Source of the DNA: Arenicellales bacterium | GTDB taxonomy: Bacteria; Pseudomonadota; Gammaproteobacteria; Arenicellales; JAJDZL01 | NCBI GenBank assembly: GCA_958295885.1 | Contig: OY282380.1 | Coordinates: 496,001-560,000, forward strand | Length of the DNA: 64,000 nt | Reading direction: 5' to 3' | Made by a program: the position numbers and the translations under genes | The notes under the pieces: model-generated | What the model saw: only the letters and a program-made list of their open reading frames with translations | Told to the model about the DNA's origin: nothing | Database searches by the model: none | In this document: positions 34,866 through 43,901 of the stretch, piece by piece | Position numbering within the stretch: position 1 is the first letter of the stretch | Layout of the letters: the number at the start of each line of letters is the position of its first letter

Positions 34866-35738
34866 TTAGAGATCAATATCAACGATCACCGGTTTATGGT
34901 CTGACCCATCTGCATCTAATTCTATGGTGACCGAATTGATAAAATGACGCAATGAGCAGCTGACAAAACAATAATCCATTCGAACGTCTTCTCCTCTGCG
35001 TTCTGCAGTGATGCCAGACAGTTCATCGTTACCGCTATGCGCCCAGGCATCCACGTGACCTTCTGGATTAATCACGCGACCGCCGTAATCAGATTTGGGT
35101 CCGACCATTCGATCGTACTCTGCCTCGTCCGGGGTGAAGTTGAAATCTCCCATAATTATGGATTTTCTAGGCAGTTCATATACGTTACCTTGATTCCGAA
35201 AAACCGTATGGGAAGGATCGCCCGATATGGGACCGCCTTCGCGAACCGCATTTCGGTCAATTTCAAGAATTCGTTCTACCTGCTGCAAGCGAACTTCCTG
35301 ACTGATGTGGGTGAGGTGAGTGGAATACACCCGGATTTTTTTTGCAGCGCATTGAATCACTCCTTCAAGAGCGCTTCTTTGAATGCTGAGAGGCCCGACA
35401 GATGCAGATTTCGGTAGCAGGTGGTTTCTGGATGAAAGTATGGGAGTTCGGGAAAGCAGCATGTTTCCAAACTGACACCTGCGACTTCGGTGGTTCGAAC
35501 CTTCAGACCCGAGGTCCAAGTAAACGTCAACACCGCCACCATAGACCCAGTAGTGAAGATCCAGACGTTTGGCTAACTCCGTTGCCTGATCTTCAAAATT
35601 TGAAAGAGGAATAAACCTGGCAACTTCCTGCAAGGCGATTACATCGGCATCTTCTACAGTCGATGCAATGCGATCGAGATCGATGTTTCCATCTAAACCT
35701 CGACCAAACTGAATGTTGTAAGTCGTGAATTTTATAAT
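34866..35738 (-). CDS. Endonuclease/exonuclease/phosphatase (EEP) family protein, non-standard start
   Basis: A metal-dependent phosphodiesterase of the EEP fold, related to DNase I and sphingomyelinase-like enzymes. Motifs: FTTYNIQFGRGLDGN (metal-site Asn), VIALQEVARF (metal Glu), VYSTHLTH, IIMGDFNFTPDEAEYDRM (catalytic D-x-N), and GSDHKPVIVDI (D-H pair). The conserved N-terminus lies upstream of the first TTG (35,633): in frame it reads I-I-K-F-T-T-Y-N. Where relatives have Met before K/R-F there is ATA (35,735), preceded by ATT (35,738) and, seven codons further back, a stop. The gene therefore either uses ATT/ATA or has lost its start. Its 3' end is duplicated at 23.7 kb. Confidence 0.75.
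   Translation of the reverse strand: MIKFTTYNIQFGRGLDGNIDLDRIASTVEDADVIALQEVARFIPLSNFEDQATELAKRLDLHYWVYGGGVDVYLDLGSEGSNHRSRRCQFGNMLLSRTPILSSRNHLLPKSASVGPLSIQRSALEGVIQCAAKKIRVYSTHLTHISQEVRLQQVERILEIDRNAVREGGPISGDPSHTVFRNQGNVYELPRKSIIMGDFNFTPDEAEYDRMVGPKSDYGGRVINPEGHVDAWAHSGNDELSGITAERRGEDVRMDYCFVSCSLRHFINSVTIELDADGSDHKPVIVDIDL
34886..35031 (+). repeat. 146-bp direct repeat, right copy (island boundary)
   Basis: Lies inside the 3' end of the EEP gene and matches 23,709-23,854 in the same orientation without gaps. Confidence 0.8.
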
Positions 35739-35771
35739 GAATCTCGGTATTGTTTAAATTAACAATTTCAA

Positions 35772-36545
35772 TTAAACAAATTCGGTTAAACCGAACATAT
35801 TACCCTCAAAATCAGCTGCAACTGCATACTTGCCAATCGTGGGTTCCGAATATACTCCCGCCACCAATGACCCTTTCCATCGTTCGATGGTTTGCAAACT
35901 ATCGTTCATGTTGTCGACTCGAAAATAAGGCAGCCATAGTTCGTGATTTCCAGCCTCTGCCAATCGATCATGGATCCCGCCGACGATCGTATCCTGATAC
36001 TTGCAGAGCCAGATATCGCCTGTGCTGATAGTCTCATTTTCTACTGTCCAATCGAACACTGAGCCGTAGAAATCTATGGATGAAGCGACATCACTTGTGA
36101 TGAGTTCAAACCAACAAAGAGTGCCGTGAACACCTTTGATCTGAGATCCTGAATGACCCAACTGCTGCCAGATCATAATCATTTTTCCTTGAGAGTCACC
36201 ACAAACGGCCATTCTTCCTGCATCCATAACGTCCATGGGACCTTTGTACACCGCACCATTGGCGGATTTGAACTTTTCAATGGTCTCATCAACATTCTCA
36301 ACCAATACATAAGCCATCCAATGGCAGGGACCTTCAAAGTCACATCCCTCTAACGAAGCCATTCCAACGATGCTTGTTGATTCTGGTGGATTTGCATTGA
36401 GGTCGTGACATGCCAGTGAATAGACCAGCTGACCTTCATGATACTGATCGACGAAATTCCAACGGAATAGTTCAGAGTAGAATTCTTTTCCTTTCTCCCA
36501 ATCTAGGATAAATGTATCTGACCAACTGAATTCATGTATGCCCAT
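35772..36545 (-). CDS. Two-domain VOC (glyoxalase/dioxygenase-fold) protein
   Basis: A 257-residue protein with two tandem VOC domains: one from FSWSDTFILDWEKGKEFYSELF, the second from HGTLCWFELITSDVASSIDFYGSVFDW. Each ends with a typical strand (MIMIWQQLG; AVAADFEGNMFGL). This layout is like mycobacterial Cfp30B and is found in many small-molecule binding or hydroxylase-like proteins. Metal ligands are not fully conserved, so activity is uncertain. It is divergent from nothing and sits in series with the EEP gene, 33 bp away. Confidence 0.82.
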   Translation of the reverse strand: MGIHEFSWSDTFILDWEKGKEFYSELFRWNFVDQYHEGQLVYSLACHDLNANPPESTSIVGMASLEGCDFEGPCHWMAYVLVENVDETIEKFKSANGAVYKGPMDVMDAGRMAVCGDSQGKMIMIWQQLGHSGSQIKGVHGTLCWFELITSDVASSIDFYGSVFDWTVENETISTGDIWLCKYQDTIVGGIHDRLAEAGNHELWLPYFRVDNMNDSLQTIERWKGSLVAGVYSEPTIGKYAVAADFEGNMFGLTEFV

Positions 36546-36692
36546 GTGACCTTCTCCGCGGCTGGTAAATCAAATTGTTCGGGATATTAATCTTACACGA
36601 AATAATCAAGAATGGATTTAAGAGTCATTCTGATTCGAAGAAACTGCTTTCCAGTTCCATTCGTCGAGAACAGAATATATACATACTGAACA

Positions 36693-37898
36693 TCACGACT
36701 GAGATGAGAGTATTTCAACCCAATGTTTAACCGGTACTGAAGATACGGTGCTTAGATGCAGCAGGCAGCCGATATTGGATGTGACGATACATTCGGGCGC
36801 TTCAGCTTCCAAATCTTTAATTTTCTGTTTCAGCAGCTGTTGGGACAGCTTAGGCTGCAGGATGGAATAGGTCCCAGCCGACCCGCAGCAAAGATGAGAG
36901 TTTCTGACCGTCAGAGTATCAACTCCATGACGATTTAGAATCTGTTCAACCGAATTGTTGATTTTCTGTCCATGCTGTAAAGTGCAAGGGGAGTGAAATG
37001 CCACTGATCTGGACATTGGATTGCTTCGATTTCCGGATGCTGTCTGCTGAATTTCTGAGATGTCAATAGTAAGCGACGCGATTTTCTGGGCCTTACTGGA
37101 ATAATTCGGATCATCACGCAGTAAATGAGCGTACTCTTTGATGGTGACTCCACAGCCGCTTGCGGTGGATACGATTGCTTCGGCGCCAGCTTCAACGTTT
37201 GGCCACCAGGCATCTATGTTTTTTCTTGCCTGTTTCAAGAAAAACTTCTGATCATTCAAATGAAGCCCCAACGCACCGCAGCACCCGTCCTGAGTACGAA
37301 CGGCTGCGATGCTATGAGCGTGCAAATAACGGGACGCCGCACTGTTGATGTTGGGCTTGATCACTCTCTGAATGCATCCTTGATGAATAATCATCCTGCG
37401 TGAATGTTCCGAATGAATCCAAGGAACTTCCCGTTCTTTTGCTGGGATTTTCCGCCGCAGTTTAGTCGGCAACAGCCACTTGATGCTGTGAGCAAAACCC
37501 AACAGCAGCCGAGTGATTGCAGTATTGGGAATGATGAACACCATTGCTGCTCGAATGAATCGGTCAAAAACGTTCCTTGGAACCTGCTCTTCAACGAGTT
37601 CTCTCCCAATTTCCAACAACCGTCCGTACTCAACTCCCGACGGACAAGTGGTTTCGCACGATCTGCAGGTGAGACACCGGTCCAAATGCAACTGCGTACG
37701 GTGCGTAGGCCGCACGCCTTCCAGAACTTGTTTCATCAGATAGATTCGACCGCGGGGACTGTCCAGCTCATTGCCCAAGACCTGATAAGTGGGGCAGGTC
37801 GCAGTGCAAAACCCACAATGCACACACTTGCGCAGAATCGATTCTGCGATCTGGCCTTTTTCTGTCGTTCGAATAAAATCTGCTAAATTGGTCTGCAT
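36693..37898 (-). CDS. glcF: Glycolate oxidase iron-sulfur subunit GlcF
   Basis: A 401-residue electron-transfer subunit. Two [4Fe-4S] motifs lie near the N-terminus: CVHCGFCTATCPTYQVLG and CLTCRSCETTCPSGVEYG. Two CCG domains follow (RTQDGCCGALGLH and NSHLCCGSAGTYSIL). Length and order match GlcF. It is the last gene of glcDEF, 33 bp after glcE. The enzyme oxidises glycolate to glyoxylate, feeding electrons to the quinone pool at the membrane. Confidence 0.92.
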   Translation of the reverse strand: MQTNLADFIRTTEKGQIAESILRKCVHCGFCTATCPTYQVLGNELDSPRGRIYLMKQVLEGVRPTHRTQLHLDRCLTCRSCETTCPSGVEYGRLLEIGRELVEEQVPRNVFDRFIRAAMVFIIPNTAITRLLLGFAHSIKWLLPTKLRRKIPAKEREVPWIHSEHSRRMIIHQGCIQRVIKPNINSAASRYLHAHSIAAVRTQDGCCGALGLHLNDQKFFLKQARKNIDAWWPNVEAGAEAIVSTASGCGVTIKEYAHLLRDDPNYSSKAQKIASLTIDISEIQQTASGNRSNPMSRSVAFHSPCTLQHGQKINNSVEQILNRHGVDTLTVRNSHLCCGSAGTYSILQPKLSQQLLKQKIKDLEAEAPECIVTSNIGCLLHLSTVSSVPVKHWVEILSSQS

Positions 37899-37931
37899 CG
37901 AATCAGCGTATTGCGATATGCGGGTCTGTCG

Positions 37932-38999
37932 CTAAAGATCAGCGTACAAGATTCCAGGGTTCAGAATTCCTCTTGGGTCGAAGGAACGTTTCAAATTTCT
38001 ATGAATTCTGCCAACAGGTTCGGATAATTCACTAAAGAAATTGGATGACCACTGTGAGTCAGGGCGAAACATTGTCGCATGACCCCCGATACTTCTTGCG
38101 TAGTCAAAGATGGTCTGTGGCGATTCATTGCTGTACATCCATCGCAAAGCTCCAGCCCAATCAATCAGGCAGTCACCTTTAAGGCTCACGGATTTTGCAA
38201 CTGCCGGCAAGGACAGCCTCCAGAGTGAATCCGACCTGTCGAAAAATTCAAGTTTATGTTCTTTTAAGTGAGCCCAATAAGTTTCACCATCCGGGTCCAA
38301 ATCTCCTCCGATCAGTGTTTCTGCAATTCGAGTTCCATTTACCGTTCCAGAAAGGCGAATCCGCAGTTTGCCGTCCACATGACTCATCGCCGATATCGGC
38401 AGTGACCGGCGCGTCCAGCGCGTCATGTCCTGCAGAGCCGACTGTTCGCCGGTTTCGTGAATCAGAGTCTTTTCCACCTCATGCATTGGCAGCACCTTCA
38501 TGGAAATTTCGCTGAGGATGCCCAATGTACCCAGAGCGCCTACCATCAAGCGGGATACGTCATATCCCGCTACATTTTTAATTACTTGACCACCAAAAGA
38601 AAGCAGTTCTCCTTTACCTGTAATGCATTTGATGCCGAGTACGAAATCTCGTGCTGAACCAGCAAATGGGCGTCTCGGACCGGAGAGTCCGCAAGCGATC
38701 GTGCCTCCGATGGTTGCGTCATCACCGAAAGCTGGCGGTTCAAACCCCAGCATTTGCCCGGATTCGCCAAGCGTCTTTACGATCTCCCTGAGTTTGGTGC
38801 CCGCGCAGACGCTCAATACCAATTCCGAAGGATCATAGGACAGGATTCCTTCGTTTTCTGCAACATTCAAATGGGTGCCCGCGACCGGACGCCCTAGGAA
38901 AGACTTGCTTCCGGAACCAATGATCCGAAGAGGTTCGGAATTTCGATAGGCGGATCGTACGACTTTGATCAGCCGTTCGGTTTCATCAGTACCGGACAA
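37932..38999 (-). CDS. glcE: Glycolate oxidase FAD-binding subunit GlcE
   Basis: This is the shorter FAD subunit. Motifs: PLRIIGSGSKSFLGRPVAGT, YDPSELVLSVCAGTKLREI, and IGGTIACGLSGPRRPFAGS (FAD-binding type 4). I choose the TTG at 38,999, one base after the glcD stop and 8 nt after GAGAG, because it gives the family-typical start; an ATG at 39,056 would overlap glcD by 56 bp. 355 residues, normal length. It ends SFDPRGILNPGILY, as usual. Confidence 0.9.
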   Translation of the reverse strand: MSGTDETERLIKVVRSAYRNSEPLRIIGSGSKSFLGRPVAGTHLNVAENEGILSYDPSELVLSVCAGTKLREIVKTLGESGQMLGFEPPAFGDDATIGGTIACGLSGPRRPFAGSARDFVLGIKCITGKGELLSFGGQVIKNVAGYDVSRLMVGALGTLGILSEISMKVLPMHEVEKTLIHETGEQSALQDMTRWTRRSLPISAMSHVDGKLRIRLSGTVNGTRIAETLIGGDLDPDGETYWAHLKEHKLEFFDRSDSLWRLSLPAVAKSVSLKGDCLIDWAGALRWMYSNESPQTIFDYARSIGGHATMFRPDSQWSSNFFSELSEPVGRIHRNLKRSFDPRGILNPGILYADL

Positions 39000-39000
39000 T

Positions 39001-40479
39001 TTAAAATCTCTCGATATTCGGAAACGGCAGATTGCCGCGATGGACGTGCATGGCATTGAATTCCGCGCAACGAGCGAGAGTCGGGACCGCCTTGCCAGGA
39101 TTTAACAGGGAATCCACATCCCAGGCGGCCTTTACCGCATGAAACTGTTCCAGCTCAGAATTTTCAAACTGGGAACACATCGGACTCAGCTTTTCGACAC
39201 CGACTCCGTGTTCACCAGTTACAGTGCCACCGACTTCAACACAGAGTTCCAAAATTCGATTCCCCATCTCTTCTGTAAGTTCCAGCTCTCCTGCAACGTT
39301 CGCGTCGTAAAGGATCAATGGATGCAAATTCCCATCACCTGCATGAAATACGTTGGCAACTCGCAATCCGTATTGTTCTGAAAGCTCATTGATTCGAGTC
39401 AGAACCTTTCCAAGTTCTCTGCGCGGAATGGTTCCGTCAATACAGTAGTAGTCGGGTGAAATTCGTCCGACCGCAGGAAACGCCGCCTTGCGTCCAGACC
39501 AAAATCGCTGGCGCGTCACATCATCTCTCGCAATCCAAGTCCTGGTAGAATTTTGCTGTTTGAAAATCTCATCCACTTTGTGAATTTGATCTTCGACTTC
39601 TTCCACCGTTCCGTCCAATTCACACAGCAATATGGCCGCGGCGTCTACTGGATAACCTGCATGAACAAAATCTTCCGCAGCTTGAATGGCGTATCTGTCC
39701 ATCATCTCCAAACCGGCCGGTAAAATTCCAGCGCCGATGACTGCGGCGACTGCCTCTCCAGCTCGTTCGACATCATCGAACGCCGCCATAACAACTTGTG
39801 CACAGGGCGGAATGGGAAGTAGTTTGACAATGATTTCCACGATCACGCCGAGCATTCCCTCTGATCCTGTGAGTAACGCAAGTAAATCATAGCCTGGTGA
39901 ATCCAATGCTCGACTGCCAATGGTAATCAAGTCACCATCAACGGTCACCACTTTTAACTGAAGGATGTTGTGTCCTGTCAGGCCATATTTCAAACAGTGA
40001 ACTCCACCTGCATTTTCGGCAACATTTCCACCGATTGAACAGGCAATTTGTGAAGAAGGATCCGGAGCGTAGTACAGGCCTAGATGCTGAACCGCTTGGG
40101 AAATTGCCAAATTTCGAACACCAGGCTGAACTCGAGCCGTTCTGGCATCCGCATCGATTTCCAAAATATGATTCATTCGAGTCAGGCTCAGCAAAATTCC
40201 ATTCTCTAGAGGAAGAGCCCCTCCTGAAAGACCCGTTCCAGCTCCGCGGGTGACAATTGGTACAGAGTATTTGGCACAAGCCTTCACAACGGCTTGAACT
40301 TCCTCAATCACAGCTGGGAGAACTACCATCAACGGCAGCTGACGATATGCCGTCAACCCATCGCACTCAAATGGACGCAGCACTTCATCCTCTGTAAGCA
40401 CTGCTTCTTTACCTACGATTTTCCGCAATATCCGCGCAAATTCAGCCTTGGAAATCGTTTTTTTGTTGACATTTTTCAT
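39001..40479 (-). CDS. glcD: Glycolate oxidase subunit GlcD
   Basis: The catalytic FAD subunit, 492 residues. The FAD_binding_4 domain shows VPIVTRGAGTGLSGGALPLENG and PSSQIACSIGGNVAENAGG. The C-terminal FAD-oxidase domain shows RVANVFHAGDGNLHPLILYD and GGTVTGEHGVGVEKL, with the His residues that bind substrate or metal. It is the first gene of glcDEF; no glcC regulator or glcB is adjacent. It probably serves glycolate use or salvage after autotrophic oxygenation; the latter is inference. Confidence 0.93.
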   Translation of the reverse strand: MKNVNKKTISKAEFARILRKIVGKEAVLTEDEVLRPFECDGLTAYRQLPLMVVLPAVIEEVQAVVKACAKYSVPIVTRGAGTGLSGGALPLENGILLSLTRMNHILEIDADARTARVQPGVRNLAISQAVQHLGLYYAPDPSSQIACSIGGNVAENAGGVHCLKYGLTGHNILQLKVVTVDGDLITIGSRALDSPGYDLLALLTGSEGMLGVIVEIIVKLLPIPPCAQVVMAAFDDVERAGEAVAAVIGAGILPAGLEMMDRYAIQAAEDFVHAGYPVDAAAILLCELDGTVEEVEDQIHKVDEIFKQQNSTRTWIARDDVTRQRFWSGRKAAFPAVGRISPDYYCIDGTIPRRELGKVLTRINELSEQYGLRVANVFHAGDGNLHPLILYDANVAGELELTEEMGNRILELCVEVGGTVTGEHGVGVEKLSPMCSQFENSELEQFHAVKAAWDVDSLLNPGKAVPTLARCAEFNAMHVHRGNLPFPNIERF

Positions 40480-40642
40480 AGTGAATTGAGTGCAACGAAT
40501 CTCAAATTAAAGGTTTCGCACATTATATTGAATTTATGCCTGGGTCCAAGAAGCGAACTGTCAGAAATCGGTTACGAAACCACATTCCTTATCAAATTTC
40601 CAAATAAAATAGAATCAATCAAGTACGGAATTACACTATCGA

Positions 40643-41287
40643 ATGACTATGCATAGGCAATATTCTCTTTCAGATCGTTTTCTGGAGCATGCGGACAGCA
40701 TGCTACGTACGCTTTTCGCTTCCCCTGAACCGAATCGACGTTCGCCAGATCACAATTCAACCGGACACAACCTCACCGAGTGGGAAATCGATGAATCAAA
40801 GCGATTGATGAGAGTGAATCACTCCGGAGAAGTATGCGCCCAAGCCTTATATCAAGGGCAATCCGTCACCGCTCGAGATTCAAAGCTGCGCGAGACATTT
40901 CAAGAGGCAGCGGAAGAGGAGAACGATCATTTAGCCTGGTGTGAGCATCGAATCAAGTCACTTGGTGGTCGTACCAGCGTGCTCAATCCATTTTTTTACG
41001 CCGGCTCATTCACGATAGGCGCCTTTGTTGGGGTGTTGGGCGACCGAACGAGCGCTGCTTTTCTAGCGGAAACAGAATACCAAGTCGTAGATCATCTTGA
41101 CGGTCATTTAAATCGCCTGCCGGTCACTGACAAAAAAAGTCATGAAATATTGACGCAGATGCGTGAAGACGAACTCAGCCACGCCAAGACTGCGGAGGCT
41201 GCGGGCGCGGACGAGTTGCCCGACCCTGTGAAAGGATTGATGAAGTTGATGTCTAAATTTATGACGCGCTCAAGTTACTGGATTTGA
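40643..41287 (+). CDS. coq7: Demethoxyubiquinone hydroxylase Coq7
   Basis: A di-iron monooxygenase of ubiquinone synthesis that adds the last ring hydroxyl. The paired helices carry LMRVNHSGEVCAQALYQGQ (first Glu), EEENDHLAWCEHRI (E..H), FLAETEYQVVDHL and MREDELSHAKTA (second E..H). 214 residues, normal length. It is divergent from glcD across about 160 bp. The gene supports an aerobic, ubiquinone-based gammaproteobacterial metabolism. Confidence 0.93.
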   Translation: MTMHRQYSLSDRFLEHADSMLRTLFASPEPNRRSPDHNSTGHNLTEWEIDESKRLMRVNHSGEVCAQALYQGQSVTARDSKLRETFQEAAEEENDHLAWCEHRIKSLGGRTSVLNPFFYAGSFTIGAFVGVLGDRTSAAFLAETEYQVVDHLDGHLNRLPVTDKKSHEILTQMREDELSHAKTAEAAGADELPDPVKGLMKLMSKFMTRSSYWI

Positions 41288-41325
41288 ACGACGCTCCTTT
41301 AACTTCTTCGGACACAAAATTTCAA

Positions 41326-42636
41326 TCACTCTTCGGGAATTTCGTGGAATTCACCATCATCACCGAAGAATCGATTGTTTTCCTGATCGTAAAAGTTTGA
41401 ATTTCCACTCGCTTGCAGCAGTCGCAGCATGCGAGGTATTTCTCTGCCTTCAGACTGCAGTCTTTGAATGACCGCCTCGTTTCCGAACGAATCCAACAAT
41501 TGGAAAGGACCTTTCTGCCAGTTAAAACCCCACCTCATCGCACGATCGATATTGACAATGTCATCAGAAATTTCTGGAATCAGATCGGCGGCGTAGCAAA
41601 GAGTTTCCGAAACCAAATTCCAGACAAACTGCCCCTCACTACTGGATTCAAACATCAAACTACATGGGTCTTTTTCGATTTTAAATTTCTCTGCTGGGCT
41701 CCAATTCCCACTTTCGGGGTCGAATTTTTCCTTTAATCGACTTCCATCTTCATTCTTCAACATACGATAGAAACCACCGCCAGTTTTTCGACCCAGTTGA
41801 CCCGAGGTAAGCATCTCTTGTTCTTTCTCCGGCAGCTGCACATAAGCACGCCCAACATCATCTTGTGGTAGATTTTGGTCTAAGTTGTCAGCGACCAGCC
41901 GCATCACATCCAGACCAACCAAATCAATCAATCCAAACAATCCAGTTGAAGGTATTCCCATTGAGACACTCATCAACGCATCCATGCGATCGACTGAAAC
42001 ACCGTATTTGCGCGCTTGACCGCCTTTATGCAAACCAGACAACATCCAAAAGCAGCCAATTCTGTTACCGATGAAATTGACGGTATCTTTCGCGACAACG
42101 ACCCCTTTTCCCAAAGTATTCCTACAATAATCTACCAGAGAATCTACGACATCAGATGTTGTATCTTCGCCTGGTACAACTTCGAGCAATCGCATGACCT
42201 TTACCGGATTGAAAAAATGAGTCACTGCGACATCCTTGTTGAATTGCTCTGACATGCCTGCGCAGATGGAACGCAGAGGAATACCGGAGGTGTTCGTCGA
42301 GACAACCGAACCTGGCTTGCGGATTTGTTCCAGTTTAGAAAAGATGGATCGTTTTATTTCTAAATCTTCAATTACCGCCTCACAGATCCAGTCTGCTTCC
42401 GCAACAAGCTCAAAAGATTCATCAAAACTCCCTGTGGCAATCAGATCAGCTGCACCAGGGTCGTCCAGCATAGGAAATCGACCCAACGACATTCTTTCTT
42501 TTCCCTTGTCTGCAAGTTCTTTAGTGAGATCTAGCATCGCTGTCTTACATCCCGCAGATGCACAAGCTGCAGCGATACCCGTACCCATTGTTCCAGCGCC
42601 TAAAACAGCTACAGATTTAATTCTTCGATCACTCAA
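41326..42636 (-). CDS. 3-hydroxyacyl-CoA dehydrogenase, stand-alone dehydrogenase half
   Basis: NAD-dependent beta-oxidation enzyme. The Rossmann motif is VAVLGAGTMGTGIAAACASAG; the catalytic region has VAVTHFFNPVKVMRLLEVVPG with His and ..NFIGNRIG. A second 3HCDH domain follows (NIDRAMRWGFNWQKGPFQLLDSFG). This resembles the first half of long FadN/FadB-type proteins, in which a crotonase domain follows; here translation ends at FHEIPEE (436 residues) just where that domain would begin. Only 38 bp separate it from coq7, so the hydratase half is absent. Shorter relatives exist, so this need not be a defect. Confidence 0.87.
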   Translation of the reverse strand: MSDRRIKSVAVLGAGTMGTGIAAACASAGCKTAMLDLTKELADKGKERMSLGRFPMLDDPGAADLIATGSFDESFELVAEADWICEAVIEDLEIKRSIFSKLEQIRKPGSVVSTNTSGIPLRSICAGMSEQFNKDVAVTHFFNPVKVMRLLEVVPGEDTTSDVVDSLVDYCRNTLGKGVVVAKDTVNFIGNRIGCFWMLSGLHKGGQARKYGVSVDRMDALMSVSMGIPSTGLFGLIDLVGLDVMRLVADNLDQNLPQDDVGRAYVQLPEKEQEMLTSGQLGRKTGGGFYRMLKNEDGSRLKEKFDPESGNWSPAEKFKIEKDPCSLMFESSSEGQFVWNLVSETLCYAADLIPEISDDIVNIDRAMRWGFNWQKGPFQLLDSFGNEAVIQRLQSEGREIPRMLRLLQASGNSNFYDQENNRFFGDDGEFHEIPEE

Positions 42637-42677
42637 TTTATTACCTCATTGATATTCAAAATAACTTCGGCAAACAT

Positions 42678-43901
42678 TTAAGCCGATTCCGTAACCCAAC
42701 CTCCCTCTTTAAAGATCGGACGTTCGTTGATCGGCCAGTGCAGTATCGCCGCAATAACTCCAAGTGCGACACATATCCACCACACTACATCATAGGAATT
42801 AGTCGTATCGTGTAACACACCACCCAGCCAAACTCCAATAAAACTGCCTAATTGATGACTAAAAAAGACAAACCCAAATAATGTTCCCAAATACCGCGGC
42901 CCGAAAATCTGTCCCACGATTCCGGAGGTCAGAGGAACTGTGGCTAACCACAAAATACCCATCGAAGCAGCGAATACCAACGCACTGACCACAGTTATTG
43001 GCAATGTAATAAAGACGGCAATGGCGACGGCCCTGCCTAAATAAATCAAGCTTAATACACTCTTTTTGGTGTATCTGCTCCCTAAATAACCTGCAATCAA
43101 AGTGCCAATCAGGTTGAATAGTCCAACGAGAGAAAGGGCCCACGCTCCTATTCCGCTTGGAAGTCCGACATCGCTCAAGTACGCCGGCAGGTGTATTCCA
43201 ATGAACGTAACTTGAAAACCGCATACAAAAAAACCGCTCGTCAGGTAAATGTATCCCGAATGCCTTGATGCCTGAACCAACGCTTCTTTCAGAGTCTGTT
43301 CCGGACCTGAAAATTCAGGTTTGCCAGATAATGCTGCAGCAAGTGGAATGACAAGCAGCATCAGTACAGCTAACAGCATTAGGGTGAAAGACCAGCCGTA
43401 GGAGGACACGAATGACTGCCCGACGGGTACCAGAATGAACTGTCCCATTGAACCGGCAGCAGATCCCAAACCCAATGCCATGGAACGATGCCTTGCTGGA
43501 ACCGCGCGTGCAATGACGGCCAGCACCACCGCAAATGTGGTGCCGGAAAGTCCAAACCCGATCAGAACACCATTGGAAATATACAGACCCAGTGGAGTAG
43601 AAGAAACAAGCATCAAACCGAGTCCAGCGATGTAACACAGACCGCCGACTAGAATCACGCGACCTGAACCGTACCGATCTGCAATTCCTCCGAATATCGG
43701 TTGTGAAAAGCCCCAGAATAAATTCTGAACTGCAGCCGCAAATGCAAATACACTTCGACCCCACTCAAACTCTTCGGTGATCGGAACCAAGAAAATGCCC
43801 ATGGTGGAGCGTGTTCCAAATCCAATGAAAATGACCAATCCACCGCAGATTACGATGATCAGAGGATGCCACCAACTGAACTGGGACCGACTGGATTCCA
43901 T
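42678..43901 (-). CDS. MFS transporter, monocarboxylate/oxalate-antiporter-like
   Basis: A 407-residue permease with 12 membrane helices in two halves. Motif A-like loop GGIADRYGSGRVILVGG follows TM2, and ARAVPARHRSMALGLGSAAGSMGQF follows TM4. The start PLIIVICGGLVIFIGFGTRSTMGIF is typical of the MCT/OxlT-type branch, whose members carry small organic acids. The location next to acyl-CoA and glycolate genes fits an organic-acid substrate, but that is only context. Confidence 0.85.
   Translation of the reverse strand: MESSRSQFSWWHPLIIVICGGLVIFIGFGTRSTMGIFLVPITEEFEWGRSVFAFAAAVQNLFWGFSQPIFGGIADRYGSGRVILVGGLCYIAGLGLMLVSSTPLGLYISNGVLIGFGLSGTTFAVVLAVIARAVPARHRSMALGLGSAAGSMGQFILVPVGQSFVSSYGWSFTLMLLAVLMLLVIPLAAALSGKPEFSGPEQTLKEALVQASRHSGYIYLTSGFFVCGFQVTFIGIHLPAYLSDVGLPSGIGAWALSLVGLFNLIGTLIAGYLGSRYTKKSVLSLIYLGRAVAIAVFITLPITVVSALVFAASMGILWLATVPLTSGIVGQIFGPRYLGTLFGFVFFSHQLGSFIGVWLGGVLHDTTNSYDVVWWICVALGVIAAILHWPINERPIFKEGGWVTESA

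Noticed and set aside
41288..41325. Terminator between coq7 and the convergent dehydrogenase gene
   Set aside because: No stable hairpin with a T-run is visible in the short gap.
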